Shown here: piece by piece, positions 47,546-57,151 of the stretch
Numbering within the stretch: position 1 is the first letter of the stretch
Layout of the letters: the number at the start of each line of letters is the position of its first letter
NCBI GenBank assembly: GCA_041583495.1
Contig: JBFHFS010000005.1
Coordinates: 62,001 to 126,000 of the forward strand
From: JBFHFS01 sp041583495
GTDB taxonomy: Bacteria; Bacteroidota; Bacteroidia; Bacteroidales; Marinilabiliaceae
DNA: 64,000 nt
Direction: 5' to 3'
The notes under the pieces: model-generated
Database searches by the model: none
Told to the model about the DNA's origin: nothing
Seen by the model: only the letters and a program-made list of their open reading frames with translations
Position numbers and translations under genes: made by a program

Positions 47546-48907
47546 ATGGGAAATAGAATATTTTATTTGTTGATTTTTAGTTTTACAGTATTTTCCTGCA
47601 ACCCTAATGCAAAGGTTTTACCAACCAAAGCCCACCAGGAATGGTCCGATGCGGAGATTGGGGCCATGTTTCACCTGGATGTGCAGGTATTCGAACCTGC
47701 ATATAAATGGCGGGAAACTCGCGATTATCAACCAAATGCATCTGTCTTTAATCCAAAAGAACTGGATACCGACCAATGGATAAAAGCAGCCAAATCTGCC
47801 GGGGCAACCTATGCCGTATTGGTTGCTAAGCACTGCAGTGGTTTCAGTCTGTGGCCAACCAAGGCCCACGATTACAGTGTGAAAAATTCCCCCTGGAAAA
47901 ACGGGCAAGGTGATATTGTAAAAGATTTTATTGCCTCATGCAAAAAGTATGGCGTAAAACCAGGGTTATACGCCAGCGCTTCAGCCAATGCGTACTGTCA
48001 TGTTGACAATCCGGGGCTTGTTTTATCCGGTGATCCAGAAGAGCAGAAGAAGTATAATGAAATTGTGAAGACCCAACTTACCGAATTGTGGACACAATAC
48101 GGTGATTTATTTGAAATATGGTTTGATGGTGGGGTTTTACCACCCGAAAAAGGAGGGATTGACATGTTTTCCTTACTGGAAAAATACCAACCCCACTCCA
48201 TCGCTTTTCAAGGTCCGTATGGATATAAGAGCAATATCCGCTTCATTGGAAATGAAAATGGCGTGGCTCCTTATCCTTGCTGGGCAAGGGCCGATTCAAC
48301 GACTTCTTCCACTGGGGTAATCCAGATCAAAGGGTTGAACGGGAACCCGGAAGGGGCATTCTGGTGCCCGGGTGAAGCCGATTTTCCCCTTCGTAAATGG
48401 ACTAAAGAACATCCCCCCATTTTAAGTGGTTGGTTTTGGCATGAAGGAGAGGAAGACTGCATACGTACCTTAGACGATTTAATGGAAAGGTATGTCACAA
48501 CGGTAGGCCGCAATACCAATATGTTATTGGGAATTGTTGTTGATGACCGGGGCTTGGTTCCGGATGCTGACATGAAACGTCTTGAGGAGTTTGGCAATGA
48601 AGTAAAAAAACAGTTTTCCAAACCTTTGGGGGAAACTAAAGGGAGAGGAACTGAGTTGGTTGTTGATTTTGATTCCCCACTGTTGGTTAATTATGTGGTA
48701 TTGCAGGAAGATATTTCCAACGGTGAACGGGTCCGGGAATACAATCTTTATGGAAAGGATAACGGCCAATGGCAAATGGTAAGCCAGGGCAGTTGTATTG
48801 GACATAAGCGGATTGAAACGCTTCGGGGCGTGAAATATTCAGCCATTAAACTTGAAATCATTAAATCCGAAGGAAAGCCCGATATTAGGATGATGGAATG
48901 CTATTAA
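47546..48907 (+). CDS. Divergent GH29-family lipoprotein
   Basis: 453 residues. The lipobox is FSC (Cys18). The nucleophile is kept, Asp194 in IWFDGG, but two conserved substrate-binding stretches are changed: the usual F-x-H-W-G place reads MFHLDVQ at 41-47, and AKHHDGF reads AKHCSGF at 94-100. The final 90 residues form a discoidin-like half-domain. The changes fall in the sugar-binding pocket, which argues for a non-fucose substrate or loss of activity. In length and layout it matches the GH29 at 7472 without its C-terminal binding domains. The GH16 gene lies just upstream. Confidence 0.85.
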   Translation: MGNRIFYLLIFSFTVFSCNPNAKVLPTKAHQEWSDAEIGAMFHLDVQVFEPAYKWRETRDYQPNASVFNPKELDTDQWIKAAKSAGATYAVLVAKHCSGFSLWPTKAHDYSVKNSPWKNGQGDIVKDFIASCKKYGVKPGLYASASANAYCHVDNPGLVLSGDPEEQKKYNEIVKTQLTELWTQYGDLFEIWFDGGVLPPEKGGIDMFSLLEKYQPHSIAFQGPYGYKSNIRFIGNENGVAPYPCWARADSTTSSTGVIQIKGLNGNPEGAFWCPGEADFPLRKWTKEHPPILSGWFWHEGEEDCIRTLDDLMERYVTTVGRNTNMLLGIVVDDRGLVPDADMKRLEEFGNEVKKQFSKPLGETKGRGTELVVDFDSPLLVNYVVLQEDISNGERVREYNLYGKDNGQWQMVSQGSCIGHKRIETLRGVKYSAIKLEIIKSEGKPDIRMMECY

Positions 48908-49098
48908 AGACCGCTGGTTTGATGATGGCCAAATTTGTCATCTGAATTCACCAGTCTGTATAGCTGTTCATCATTGTATTTACCCTCTTGGACCTGTGCT
49001 GATATAAAGCTCATTGCCCTGGTTAATTTTTTCATTTGAAGAATCATTAATGTCTCACAATAATAAGAAGATAAACCTGACAAAAATACATTACAATT

Positions 49099-51300
49099 AT
49101 GAAGCAGTTCTTGTTACTTCTCACTTTTATTTTTATTTCTCTGTTCTCACTAAGTGCTCAGAATACTGAGGCCTTTTACAAGCAAAAAGGGGCTCCAATT
49201 GAAGCCAGGATAACAGATCTGGTTTCAAAGATGACATTCGAAGAGAAAGTCCTTCAATTAAACCAGTACCTGGTAGGTAAGAATACCAATGAGAACAACA
49301 TCGGTGAAGCGATGAAGGATATACCGGCAGGTATTGGTTCGTTGATTTTTTTCAGCGATGATCCTGTTTGGCGCAACCATATCCAAAAGAAAGCCATGGA
49401 GGAGTCCAGGCTGGGGATTCCAATTCTCTTTGGGTTTGACGTCATTCATGGTTTTCGAACGGTTTTTCCAATCTCTTTGGCACAGGCTTGTTCCTGGAAT
49501 CCCGACCTTGTAACTCAGGCTTGCAGGATCGCTGCCAAAGAAGCCTGTTTATCTGGCATTGATTGGACTTTTTCCCCCATGATTGACGTAGCACGTGACC
49601 CCCGTTGGGGAAGGGTTTCCGAAGGCTATGGAGAAGACCCTTATGCCAATGCAGTGTTTGGCGTAGCAACCGTAAAGGGTTACCAGGGTAATAAATTGTC
49701 TGATCCATATTCCATCGCAGCTTGTCTTAAGCATTATGTGGGATACGGGGAATCAGAAGGTGGCCGCGATTACCATTTTTCTGATATTTCCAGACAGTCG
49801 CTTTGGGAAACTTATCTGCCTCCTTATGAGGCATGTGTAAAATCAGGTGCCGCTACATTAATGAGTGCTTTTAACGATATCAGCGGAGTTCCGGCTTCCG
49901 CCAATCATTATACGCTTACAGAGGTGCTTAAGGAGCGCTGGGGGCATGATGGTTTTGTGGTTTCGGACTGGGATGCTGTTTCACAACTGATTGCACAAGG
50001 TGTTGCAAAAGACAGAAAAGAAGCTGGTTTAAAGGCTTTTCTTGCAGGCGTTGAAATGGATATGAAGGACAATATATATCGGGAAAATTTTCAGGAACTG
50101 GTCGAGGAGAAAAAAATATCGATGGAACAAATTGATGATGCAGTGGCTCGCGTGCTTCGTGTTAAATTCAGGTTAGGCTTATTCGATGAGCCCTATACCC
50201 CTATTGTTAAGGAAAAGGATAGGTATCTTGAACCTGAAAACATTGAAATAGCCGAAACATTGGCGGAAGAATCTATGGTGCTTCTTAAAAATTCCAATGG
50301 ATTATTGCCCCTCTCATCAAGAGTTAAAAATCTTGCAGTAATCGGGCCCATGGCCAAGGATAAAGATAACCTTTTAGGGTCGTGGGCAGCAAATGGAAAA
50401 TCGGCTGATGTTGTTTCTCTTTTTGAGGGATTAGAGCGGGAGTTTAAAGACAAGATTCAATTGAAATATGCCCGGGGCTGTGATTTCGAGGGTGCGGATG
50501 AATCCGGTTTTGACGAAGCTGTTTCAGTGGCGGAAAACTCAGATCTAATCCTTGTTTGTTTGGGAGAACAAAAGAAATGGAGCGGGGAGAATGCTTCCAG
50601 ATCAACCATCGCATTACCCGGCATTCAGGAGAAATTGGTTCAGACGCTTAAAAAGACTGGGAAACCGATTGTTTTAGTCCTTTCCAATGGTCGTCCTATT
50701 GAATTGGTTCGGTTGGAACCCCTGGCAGATGCCATCCTTGAAATATGGCAACCTGGAATTGCCGGAGGTACAGTTGCATCGCGTATTTTATCCGGAAGTT
50801 TAAACCCATCAGGAAAACTCTCCATAACATTTCCACTCACAACCGGGCAGATACCTACTTATTATAACATGCGGCAAAGCGCCAGACCAACCTCAGGCAA
50901 ATATCAGGATATTCCAACAGAGCCATTGTATTGGTTCGGATACGGTTTAAGTTACACCAGGTTTGAATATGGTGAAGCCATATTATCCGCACAAAAGATT
51001 AAAAAAAGCCAGAAGTTGAAAGCGGAGGTAAGGGTCCAAAATATGGGCTCGGTCAAGGGAAAGGAATCGGTGTTGTGGTACATTTCAGATCCGGCTTGTT
51101 CTATCTCCCGTCCAATTAAAGAATTGAAATTCTTTAACAAGAAGGAAATTAAACCCGGAGAACAGGTCGTTTTTTCTTTTGAAATTGATCCGGAAAGAGA
51201 TCTCAGTTATACCGATTCCGATGGAAATAGGGTTTTAGAATCTGGCGATTTTTATGTCCATGTAAATGGTCAAAAATTGAAATTCGAACTGACTGAGTAG
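49099..51300 (+). CDS. bglX: GH3 beta-glucosidase-type enzyme, BglX-like
   Basis: 733 residues, signal peptide ending near LSAQ. Domain order: TIM barrel (30-370) with KHYVGYG at 211-217 and the nucleophile Asp290 in VVSDWDA, alpha/beta sandwich (390-610, GLLPLSS) holding the acid/base, and a fibronectin-like C-terminal domain. BglX-type landmarks such as IPAGIGSL and FGYGLSYTRFEY are present. Periplasmic exo-enzyme releasing beta-linked glucose or, in some relatives, xylose or galactose from oligosaccharides. Confidence 0.93.
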   Translation: MKQFLLLLTFIFISLFSLSAQNTEAFYKQKGAPIEARITDLVSKMTFEEKVLQLNQYLVGKNTNENNIGEAMKDIPAGIGSLIFFSDDPVWRNHIQKKAMEESRLGIPILFGFDVIHGFRTVFPISLAQACSWNPDLVTQACRIAAKEACLSGIDWTFSPMIDVARDPRWGRVSEGYGEDPYANAVFGVATVKGYQGNKLSDPYSIAACLKHYVGYGESEGGRDYHFSDISRQSLWETYLPPYEACVKSGAATLMSAFNDISGVPASANHYTLTEVLKERWGHDGFVVSDWDAVSQLIAQGVAKDRKEAGLKAFLAGVEMDMKDNIYRENFQELVEEKKISMEQIDDAVARVLRVKFRLGLFDEPYTPIVKEKDRYLEPENIEIAETLAEESMVLLKNSNGLLPLSSRVKNLAVIGPMAKDKDNLLGSWAANGKSADVVSLFEGLEREFKDKIQLKYARGCDFEGADESGFDEAVSVAENSDLILVCLGEQKKWSGENASRSTIALPGIQEKLVQTLKKTGKPIVLVLSNGRPIELVRLEPLADAILEIWQPGIAGGTVASRILSGSLNPSGKLSITFPLTTGQIPTYYNMRQSARPTSGKYQDIPTEPLYWFGYGLSYTRFEYGEAILSAQKIKKSQKLKAEVRVQNMGSVKGKESVLWYISDPACSISRPIKELKFFNKKEIKPGEQVVFSFEIDPERDLSYTDSDGNRVLESGDFYVHVNGQKLKFELTE

Positions 51301-51626
51301 TCTTTGGGGAAATGCTTGCCGGAATAGGTAGCCTGTTTTTGAGCAGGATGTTTTTCCAAAGGGGGGAAAGGTGGAAAAGGTGGAAAAGTAAAATAGTGAA
51401 AAAGGTAAAAAGAGGGTTACCGGATTGGATTCTGGGAGTAAGGAAAGAAAAGGTAAAAGCGTTAAAAGTTGTAGGGTCCCCGAAAGGGCCAACATGATAG
51501 TAAAAGAATTATAAATCCGGAAATTTTTTCAGGACCCAACAAGAGAAAAAAAGCAGAATCACTTGCCACAGTTACAAGATTAGAAGAGTGACCCGTTGGG
51601 GTATTTTAACTATAAAAAAAGAAAAG
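51301..51626. other. Purine-rich intergenic region
   Basis: 326 bp up to the chosen start at 51627. Positions 51357-51415 are almost all A and G, with repeated GGTGGAAAAG units. No gene is supported: the small open frame here is low-complexity. A purine tract of this kind could form unusual DNA structure or simply be slippage-prone sequence. Confidence 0.4.
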
Positions 51627-53324
51627 ATGAAGCCTAATAGTCAATTCAACAGATGTTTAATTGTATTAATGTTGTCAATATTGATTCTTCCTGTATCTTG
51701 TCGTAAGAGTGGGAAAGCAAAGACTGGTGCCGATAATGGAAATGTCGAGAACCCCATTGATAAAATGGGGTGGTGGCGTGATGCCAAGTTTGGAATGTTT
51801 ATCCATTGGGGGCTTTATGCTGTGCCGGCAAACTCGAGTGAATGGCACATGCGTAATCTTAAAAAAAGTATTGCAGAATATTCTCAATATGCAAAACAGT
51901 TTAACCCGGAAAAATTTGATGCAGACGAGTGGGCGAGGATCGCAAAAGAGGCAGGGATGAAATACATGGTGATAACCACCAAGCACCATGACGGATTTGC
52001 ATTGTTCAAATCGGAAGCAAGCCCATACAACATGGTGGATGCCACTCCTTTTAAAAGAGACATCATTAAAGAGCTTGCCCAAGCCTGTCCAAAAAACGAT
52101 GTTCGTTTTGGAACTTATTACTCTTTGATGACCGACTGGGGACATGCCGGAGGGGCAATGGGTTGCGATCCCTGGGACCCAGCTCAGGAGGGGGATCTGG
52201 ATACATACTTTAATACGGTTGCTTATCCGCAAGTTCAGGAATTGTTGACCAACTATGGGCCGATTGCTGAACTCTGGTTTGACACCGACGGACCACTAAA
52301 ACCCAATCCTGCCCAAGCCTCAAGGATTGACAGCCTGATTCAACTCCAGCCAAATATGATTATTAACAGCCGGGTTGTGCCGGGAGATTTTAAAAATGCA
52401 GAAAGGCATATCCCTGCGCAATCCATTTTGGGAGATTGGGAAGCATGTGATTTAATAATTGAAAAATCATGGGGTTATATAAAATATGAACCCAGTGACG
52501 TGCGGCCATTATCTGATCTGATACACGAATTGATTGACGTGGTTAGTAAAGGGGGAAATATGCTTTTGAATGTTGGGCCAAAAGCCGATGGGACATTTCC
52601 AACAGAGACGATGGATAGGCTAAAAGGGATAGGGAAATGGTTAAAAGTTAACGGGGAGGCCATTTATGGCACTGAGAGCGGCCCTTTCGATTATTTACCC
52701 TGGGGACGTTGCACCCGAAAGGGGGACAATCTTTATCTCCATGTTCTCGATTGGCCGGTGAATGGTGAAATTGTTGTGCCCATGCCTAATAAAGTCCTTT
52801 CGGCTCAGCTGTTGGATGAAAATTCCCCTGAATTTTTAAAATATAAAACCTCAAATGGTGAACTTACGCTTCAGCTTCCAAATGATTCTCCGGATTCCAT
52901 AGCAAGCGTTATCGTTTTAAAGGTTGAGGGAGCGATTCAACCGGTTCAATCTCTTGCTTGTAATAAACCTTCCTTTGCTTCGCTGGATGAAAGCAAAAGT
53001 AAATTTGCGGTGGATTCTGACCCATATACCTATTGGGATGTTATTAAACCATCGCCGGCATGGTTATTTGTTGATCTGGAGAAAGAAACAACATTCAATA
53101 CTGTCCGGATTGGACTGAGTACAGGAAAGATTACAGAGTTTTCGGTAAAGTATTGGTCAGAAGATGGTTGGAAGACTATTTTTAGTGATTCAGACCTTCC
53201 TCGTGGTGAATATATAAAAACCTTTCCCCCTGTAACTTCAACCAGGGTTTGGTTCGATGTAACGGAATTTGATTCAAGTAAAACATGCAGGATAAATAGC
53301 TTTGAACTATTTGATGCACATTAA
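51627..53324 (+). CDS. GH29 alpha-L-fucosidase-like lipoprotein with discoidin domain
   Basis: The frame opens at 51588, but the ATG at 51627 gives the lipoprotein leader (MKPNSQFNRCLIVLM, lipobox VSC at Cys38 of the long form). Canonical GH29 motifs: FIHWG near 71-75, TKHHDGF at 131-137 and nucleophile Asp232 in LWFDTDG. An accessory beta-sandwich is followed by a C-terminal F5/8-type discoidin domain (about 455-578, DSDPYTYWDV). Likely surface-exposed, retaining enzyme acting on alpha-L-fucosides. It is separated from GH3 by a purine-rich gap. Confidence 0.92.
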   Translation: MKPNSQFNRCLIVLMLSILILPVSCRKSGKAKTGADNGNVENPIDKMGWWRDAKFGMFIHWGLYAVPANSSEWHMRNLKKSIAEYSQYAKQFNPEKFDADEWARIAKEAGMKYMVITTKHHDGFALFKSEASPYNMVDATPFKRDIIKELAQACPKNDVRFGTYYSLMTDWGHAGGAMGCDPWDPAQEGDLDTYFNTVAYPQVQELLTNYGPIAELWFDTDGPLKPNPAQASRIDSLIQLQPNMIINSRVVPGDFKNAERHIPAQSILGDWEACDLIIEKSWGYIKYEPSDVRPLSDLIHELIDVVSKGGNMLLNVGPKADGTFPTETMDRLKGIGKWLKVNGEAIYGTESGPFDYLPWGRCTRKGDNLYLHVLDWPVNGEIVVPMPNKVLSAQLLDENSPEFLKYKTSNGELTLQLPNDSPDSIASVIVLKVEGAIQPVQSLACNKPSFASLDESKSKFAVDSDPYTYWDVIKPSPAWLFVDLEKETTFNTVRIGLSTGKITEFSVKYWSEDGWKTIFSDSDLPRGEYIKTFPPVTSTRVWFDVTEFDSSKTCRINSFELFDAH

Positions 53325-53425
53325 GTCCGGGTATTGATTGACTCGAGGAAAGGGTGTTGTTAGATATTGGGAAAGAATTTAGGCAAACAACAAAATTTTA
53401 AGTTTTTGACCTTATTAATCAAGGT

Positions 53426-54190
53426 ATGTACAGCAGAAGAAAATTTATAAAAGAAATAGGAATCACCAGCTTGGCGATGTCCACCTTCCCTGGATTGATG
53501 GCTCAGGGTAAGGATTTCGAATCTGATAAAAAAGAGGAAACAGGGAATGGGATGGTTTTTCTGTTTCAGGGTGATTCAATTACTGACGGAAACAGGGGAC
53601 GCAATACTGATCCAAACCACATCATGGGCCACGGTTATGCGTTTAGTATTGCCAGTCGTTTAGGCGCCGATTTTCCTGAAAAACAATTGGAGTTTTATAA
53701 CCGGGGAATTAGCGGGGACAAGGTAACTGATTTGGCTCCACGGTGGCAAACAGACACACTGGATTTAAACCCTGATGTTTTGAGCATTCTGGTTGGAGTC
53801 AATGATGCAGGTAGAAGAATAAAGAATGGGATCCCGACTATTGAACAATATGAAGAAACCTACCAGTTAATTCTGGAGCGGATCAGGACCCAAAACCCTG
53901 AAGTTTTGCTTGTTCTTTGTCAGCCTTTCATCCTACCTGTAGGACATGTTAAAGATAATTGGGAAGTGTGGAATGATGAAATGGTCAAAGAGCAGGCGAT
54001 TGTGAGAAAATTGGCGAAAACCCATAATGCTGTATATGTTGAATTTCAGAAGGTCCTGGATAAAGCTTGTCTCAGGGCTTTACCCGATTATTGGATTTGG
54101 GATGGGGTTCACCCAACCGTGGCAGGGCACGAGTTGTTAGCGCGTGAATGGATTCGGGCGGTTAGTAAGCGGCTCCCATTTATTAGATAA
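53426..54190 (+). CDS. SGNH/GDSL esterase
   Basis: 254 residues. The leader MYSRRKFIKEIGITS resembles a Tat signal ending near LMAQG. SGNH blocks are complete: GDSIT with Ser51 (block I), a Gly in RGISGD (II), VGVND (III) and DGVHPT (V, catalytic Asp and His). Relatives in glycan loci remove O-acetyl or other acyl groups so that glycosidases can work. The acyl group here is not known. Confidence 0.88.
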   Translation: MYSRRKFIKEIGITSLAMSTFPGLMAQGKDFESDKKEETGNGMVFLFQGDSITDGNRGRNTDPNHIMGHGYAFSIASRLGADFPEKQLEFYNRGISGDKVTDLAPRWQTDTLDLNPDVLSILVGVNDAGRRIKNGIPTIEQYEETYQLILERIRTQNPEVLLVLCQPFILPVGHVKDNWEVWNDEMVKEQAIVRKLAKTHNAVYVEFQKVLDKACLRALPDYWIWDGVHPTVAGHELLAREWIRAVSKRLPFIR

Positions 54191-54311
54191 TTAGGTGCTA
54201 CAAATAGGTGTATTATTAAAAATTAGTCAGGAGCAGGTGGTGACAATTTTCACCGATCAGGAGTTTTATTAATGGCCATTAAAGGTATAACAATCTAAAA
54301 AAAAGAAACTT

Positions 54312-55298
54312 ATGAGAAAATATTTATGGGTGATGATTTGCTTACCATTCCTGCTTTTTAATTGTTCCAGCCAATCTTTGAAGGAAGAGGCGCCTGGTCA
54401 ACCAGTTCTAACGCCTTATATATCTGGCGAATATGTTCATGCTTATAATCCGCAGGGAGATTTATTCCCGGGTCCCGATACAAAAAGGCTCAAAGCAGGT
54501 GAGTATTATCAAAACTGGCAGCCCAATGATCATTGCTTTGTGAAGGGGCCCGACAGCTGTTGGCATGCTTTTGGAATTACCCATCCTGCTGTTGAACCAG
54601 GAGAAAGGGTAAGCCATGATGGTGAGTATTTGTCTTTTCATGCAGTATCGCCCGGGGTGCTTTTTGAATATTCTTTCCGTGAGCATTCTTTGGCTGAAAA
54701 GCCCAAAGTGTTGCCTCCCACACAACGTCCGGGGGAAAGCGTAAATAACCATGCGCCTACTATTTTAGAGCAGGACAGCATCTATAAAATGATATATGGA
54801 CCTATTCCTTTTAGAATGGCCGTTTCAAAAGATTTATATACCTGGGAGCCTAAAGGACCTCTTAAAATAGAAGAATCCAATGGCCGAGACCCAAGCTTAA
54901 TGCTCTGGGATAACCTCTATTATCTTTCATACTGCTCTGGAAATGTGGTTAAAGTTACTACCTCGAAGGACTTGGAAAACTGGACAGACCCAGTGGAAAT
55001 ATACAAGGGGGAATTAGCATCTTATCAATGTGAGTCTCCAACAATCATTCGCCACAATGACAAATTTTACCTTTTCTGGTGTTTGTGGGATACTTCCATT
55101 GCCAGTAACGGATATGGTGAGCGAACGTTTGTTTATTGTTCTGATAATCCATTAGATTTTCACGGAAAGCCTTTTGTGACAGAGCTTGCAGCCCATGCAC
55201 CTGAAATTGTACAGGGTGAAGATGGTGGAAGATGGTATATCTCCAGTGCTCAATATCCTAAAAGGGGGATAAATATTGCGAGGCTTGGATGGAAATAA
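54312..55298 (+). CDS. GH43-like five-bladed beta-propeller lipoprotein
   Basis: 328 residues; lipobox FNC (Cys18). Repeating blade patterns with acidic residues are seen: NHAPTILE, GRDPSLML, ESPTII and HAPEIV, spaced 50-60 residues apart. These correspond to the propeller of the GH43/32/62/117 enzymes, where an Asp, an Asp and a Glu form the site, and Asp in GRDPS and Glu in CESPT are the likely ones. The family could not be narrowed, so the sugar is left open (arabinose, xylose, galactose or anhydro-galactose units). It sits between two esterases. Confidence 0.65.
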   Translation: MRKYLWVMICLPFLLFNCSSQSLKEEAPGQPVLTPYISGEYVHAYNPQGDLFPGPDTKRLKAGEYYQNWQPNDHCFVKGPDSCWHAFGITHPAVEPGERVSHDGEYLSFHAVSPGVLFEYSFREHSLAEKPKVLPPTQRPGESVNNHAPTILEQDSIYKMIYGPIPFRMAVSKDLYTWEPKGPLKIEESNGRDPSLMLWDNLYYLSYCSGNVVKVTTSKDLENWTDPVEIYKGELASYQCESPTIIRHNDKFYLFWCLWDTSIASNGYGERTFVYCSDNPLDFHGKPFVTELAAHAPEIVQGEDGGRWYISSAQYPKRGINIARLGWK

Positions 55299-55408
55299 AT
55301 CTATTATACAGAATCTTGCTTTTAACTGAAGTCTCCTGACAGACTAGACTTTAGTATTATGACTTAAGGTAACCAGATAATAATTAAAAATACATAAAAA
55401 CACATAAA

Positions 55409-56092
55409 ATGAAATATGGAATTATATGTAGCTTAATCTTTTTAACAGTCATTTCCGAAAGTTGTGTGACTCAAAAAGTAGTACGTGAAACAATCGAATG
55501 GAGCGACTTCTGGTGGGCGAACGAACCAGACATTACTAAGCCTCGTGTATTGTTTATTGGGAATTCAATTTCGAGGGGGTATTACAAAGCCGTTTCGGAC
55601 AAGTTGTCGGGAAAAGCCAACTCCGACCGGTATGCTACCTCCAGGAGTATTGCAGACCCGGCATTGATAAAAGAAACCAAAGTAGCGATGGGTAAATACA
55701 ACCACGTCATTATTCACTTTAATAACGGGTTGCATGGCTGGCATCTTGATGGTGAACAATACGAGGAAGGACTCAGAAAATATGTGAAGTTCTTGAAATC
55801 CCACAAATCCAAGGATTGTACGTTAATTTATTCATTGACAACTCCGGTGCCTTCAGGGGAGGTAGGTGTGAAATTGGACCCGGAAAGAAATCAGGTTGTA
55901 CTAGAGAGGAATCGAATTGCCCGCAAAGTAATGGCAGAAAACAGTATTCCCGTGATTGATTTGTATGGATTGATGGAGCCGGAAATAGAAAAGTACAGTG
56001 CCTCGAAAGGTAATGTTCATTATAACAAAGATGGCTATGAAAGGCTTGCCGATCGCATCAGTGGAGAGATTCTAAAACTTCTGGCCAAATAA
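55409..56092 (+). CDS. SGNH-family esterase (lipoprotein)
   Basis: 227 residues with lipobox ESC (Cys19). Block I is GNSIS with Ser53, where Asn replaces the common Asp. Block III reads HFNNGLHG and the end has NVHYNKDGY, the His of the catalytic pair, so the enzyme is probably active. It resembles carbohydrate acyl esterases of the SGNH fold. Next gene is 54 bp downstream and encodes another member. Confidence 0.8.
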   Translation: MKYGIICSLIFLTVISESCVTQKVVRETIEWSDFWWANEPDITKPRVLFIGNSISRGYYKAVSDKLSGKANSDRYATSRSIADPALIKETKVAMGKYNHVIIHFNNGLHGWHLDGEQYEEGLRKYVKFLKSHKSKDCTLIYSLTTPVPSGEVGVKLDPERNQVVLERNRIARKVMAENSIPVIDLYGLMEPEIEKYSASKGNVHYNKDGYERLADRISGEILKLLAK

Positions 56093-56146
56093 TAATTGGC
56101 TTCTGTATTTGAATGAAAAATAAATGTTAAAACTATTTCTGGAAAG

Positions 56147-57001
56147 ATGAATTTCAAAAATGTAAATGTCAAATTAGTTAAGGGTATCAAGCTTTTTATG
56201 CTGTTGTGTTTTTTTACAACAGCAATCTTAGCTTATTCCAAGGAAGAAAACCTCATTGCTATCAAAAGTAATGACACGGTCAATTCCCAAAAAGAGAATA
56301 CAGCTATCATTCCTGTCTCAAAGCTCGAAAATGACAGCTACGATTGGTGGGAGCGGCATGCCGAGGTTTTGCGGATTAAGGATTCGATTAATCCCGAAAT
56401 CGTTTTGATAGGAAATTCTATCACACATTTTTGGGGAGGGGAGCCCAAATTGAAATATGCCGATGGGAAACCACGAAAACCCAACGGTCCACAAGCATGG
56501 AATTCGGCTTTTGGCCAGCACAGGGTTCTTAACATGGGGTTTGGCTGGGACCGTACCCAAAATGTGCTTTGGCGGATAGATCACGGAGAGTTGGACGGGA
56601 TTCAACCACATTTGGTGATTATACATATTGGCACCAATAATACCAGTGAAACAAAAAATGCCCGGAAAAACAGTGCCCCCGAGATCATTGAAGGGATAAA
56701 CGAAATTTGCAAAAAAGTCCGGGTTAAAGTTCCTGAAGCAAAAATTGTGTTGATGGCGATTATGCCCAGGGAACAATTGCCTGACCATCCCCGTCGTCAA
56801 TTAATAAATGAGATAAACCGACTGCTTAGAATTTATGCGGAGAAACAAAATATCACCCTTGTTGATCTTGGGCCTAAAATGCTTGCACCCAATGGTTCCC
56901 TTTCCAATGAAATAGCCTTTGACTTCTGCCATCCAACTGAAAAAGGGTACCAAATTTGGGCGGATGCAATAAAACCATTTGTAAATGAATTGGATAAATA
57001 A
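56147..57001 (+). CDS. SGNH-family esterase, GDSL/PAF-AH-like
   Basis: 284 residues, exported (hydrophobic stretch 13-30). It is of the PAF-acetylhydrolase-like SGNH type: IGNSIT with Ser91, GFGWDR for block II, HIGTNN for block III and DFCHPT for the catalytic Asp and His. Such enzymes in PULs remove acetyl groups from sugars. It is the second of two adjacent but dissimilar esterases. Confidence 0.87.
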   Translation: MNFKNVNVKLVKGIKLFMLLCFFTTAILAYSKEENLIAIKSNDTVNSQKENTAIIPVSKLENDSYDWWERHAEVLRIKDSINPEIVLIGNSITHFWGGEPKLKYADGKPRKPNGPQAWNSAFGQHRVLNMGFGWDRTQNVLWRIDHGELDGIQPHLVIIHIGTNNTSETKNARKNSAPEIIEGINEICKKVRVKVPEAKIVLMAIMPREQLPDHPRRQLINEINRLLRIYAEKQNITLVDLGPKMLAPNGSLSNEIAFDFCHPTEKGYQIWADAIKPFVNELDK

Positions 57002-57078
57002 GAAAAAAAACTTTGGAAAGATTGAATTTTTTAAGGCTTTTGGCCGGAATTGTCTTTTTTTTACAGCAGGCTTGTCCG

Positions 57079-57110
57079 TTGTAACGAGCACTATAACCTA
57101 ACTATTTTTG
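57079..57110 (+). promoter_or_regulatory. Candidate promoter before the LamG/BNR gene
   Basis: TATTTTTG at 57103-57110 fits TAnnTTTG, with TTG at 57079-57081 and a 21-base spacer. The gene start is 41 bp downstream. Confidence 0.35.
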
Positions 57111-57151
57111 GTATACTTTTTTCAAATTAAATATTTAAGACCAACCAAAAG

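Noticed and set aside
51312..51497. Small frame of 61 codons behind the GH3 gene
   Set aside because: It is encoded by a purine-rich tract, giving a Lys/Gly/Trp-rich low-complexity product with no family resemblance.
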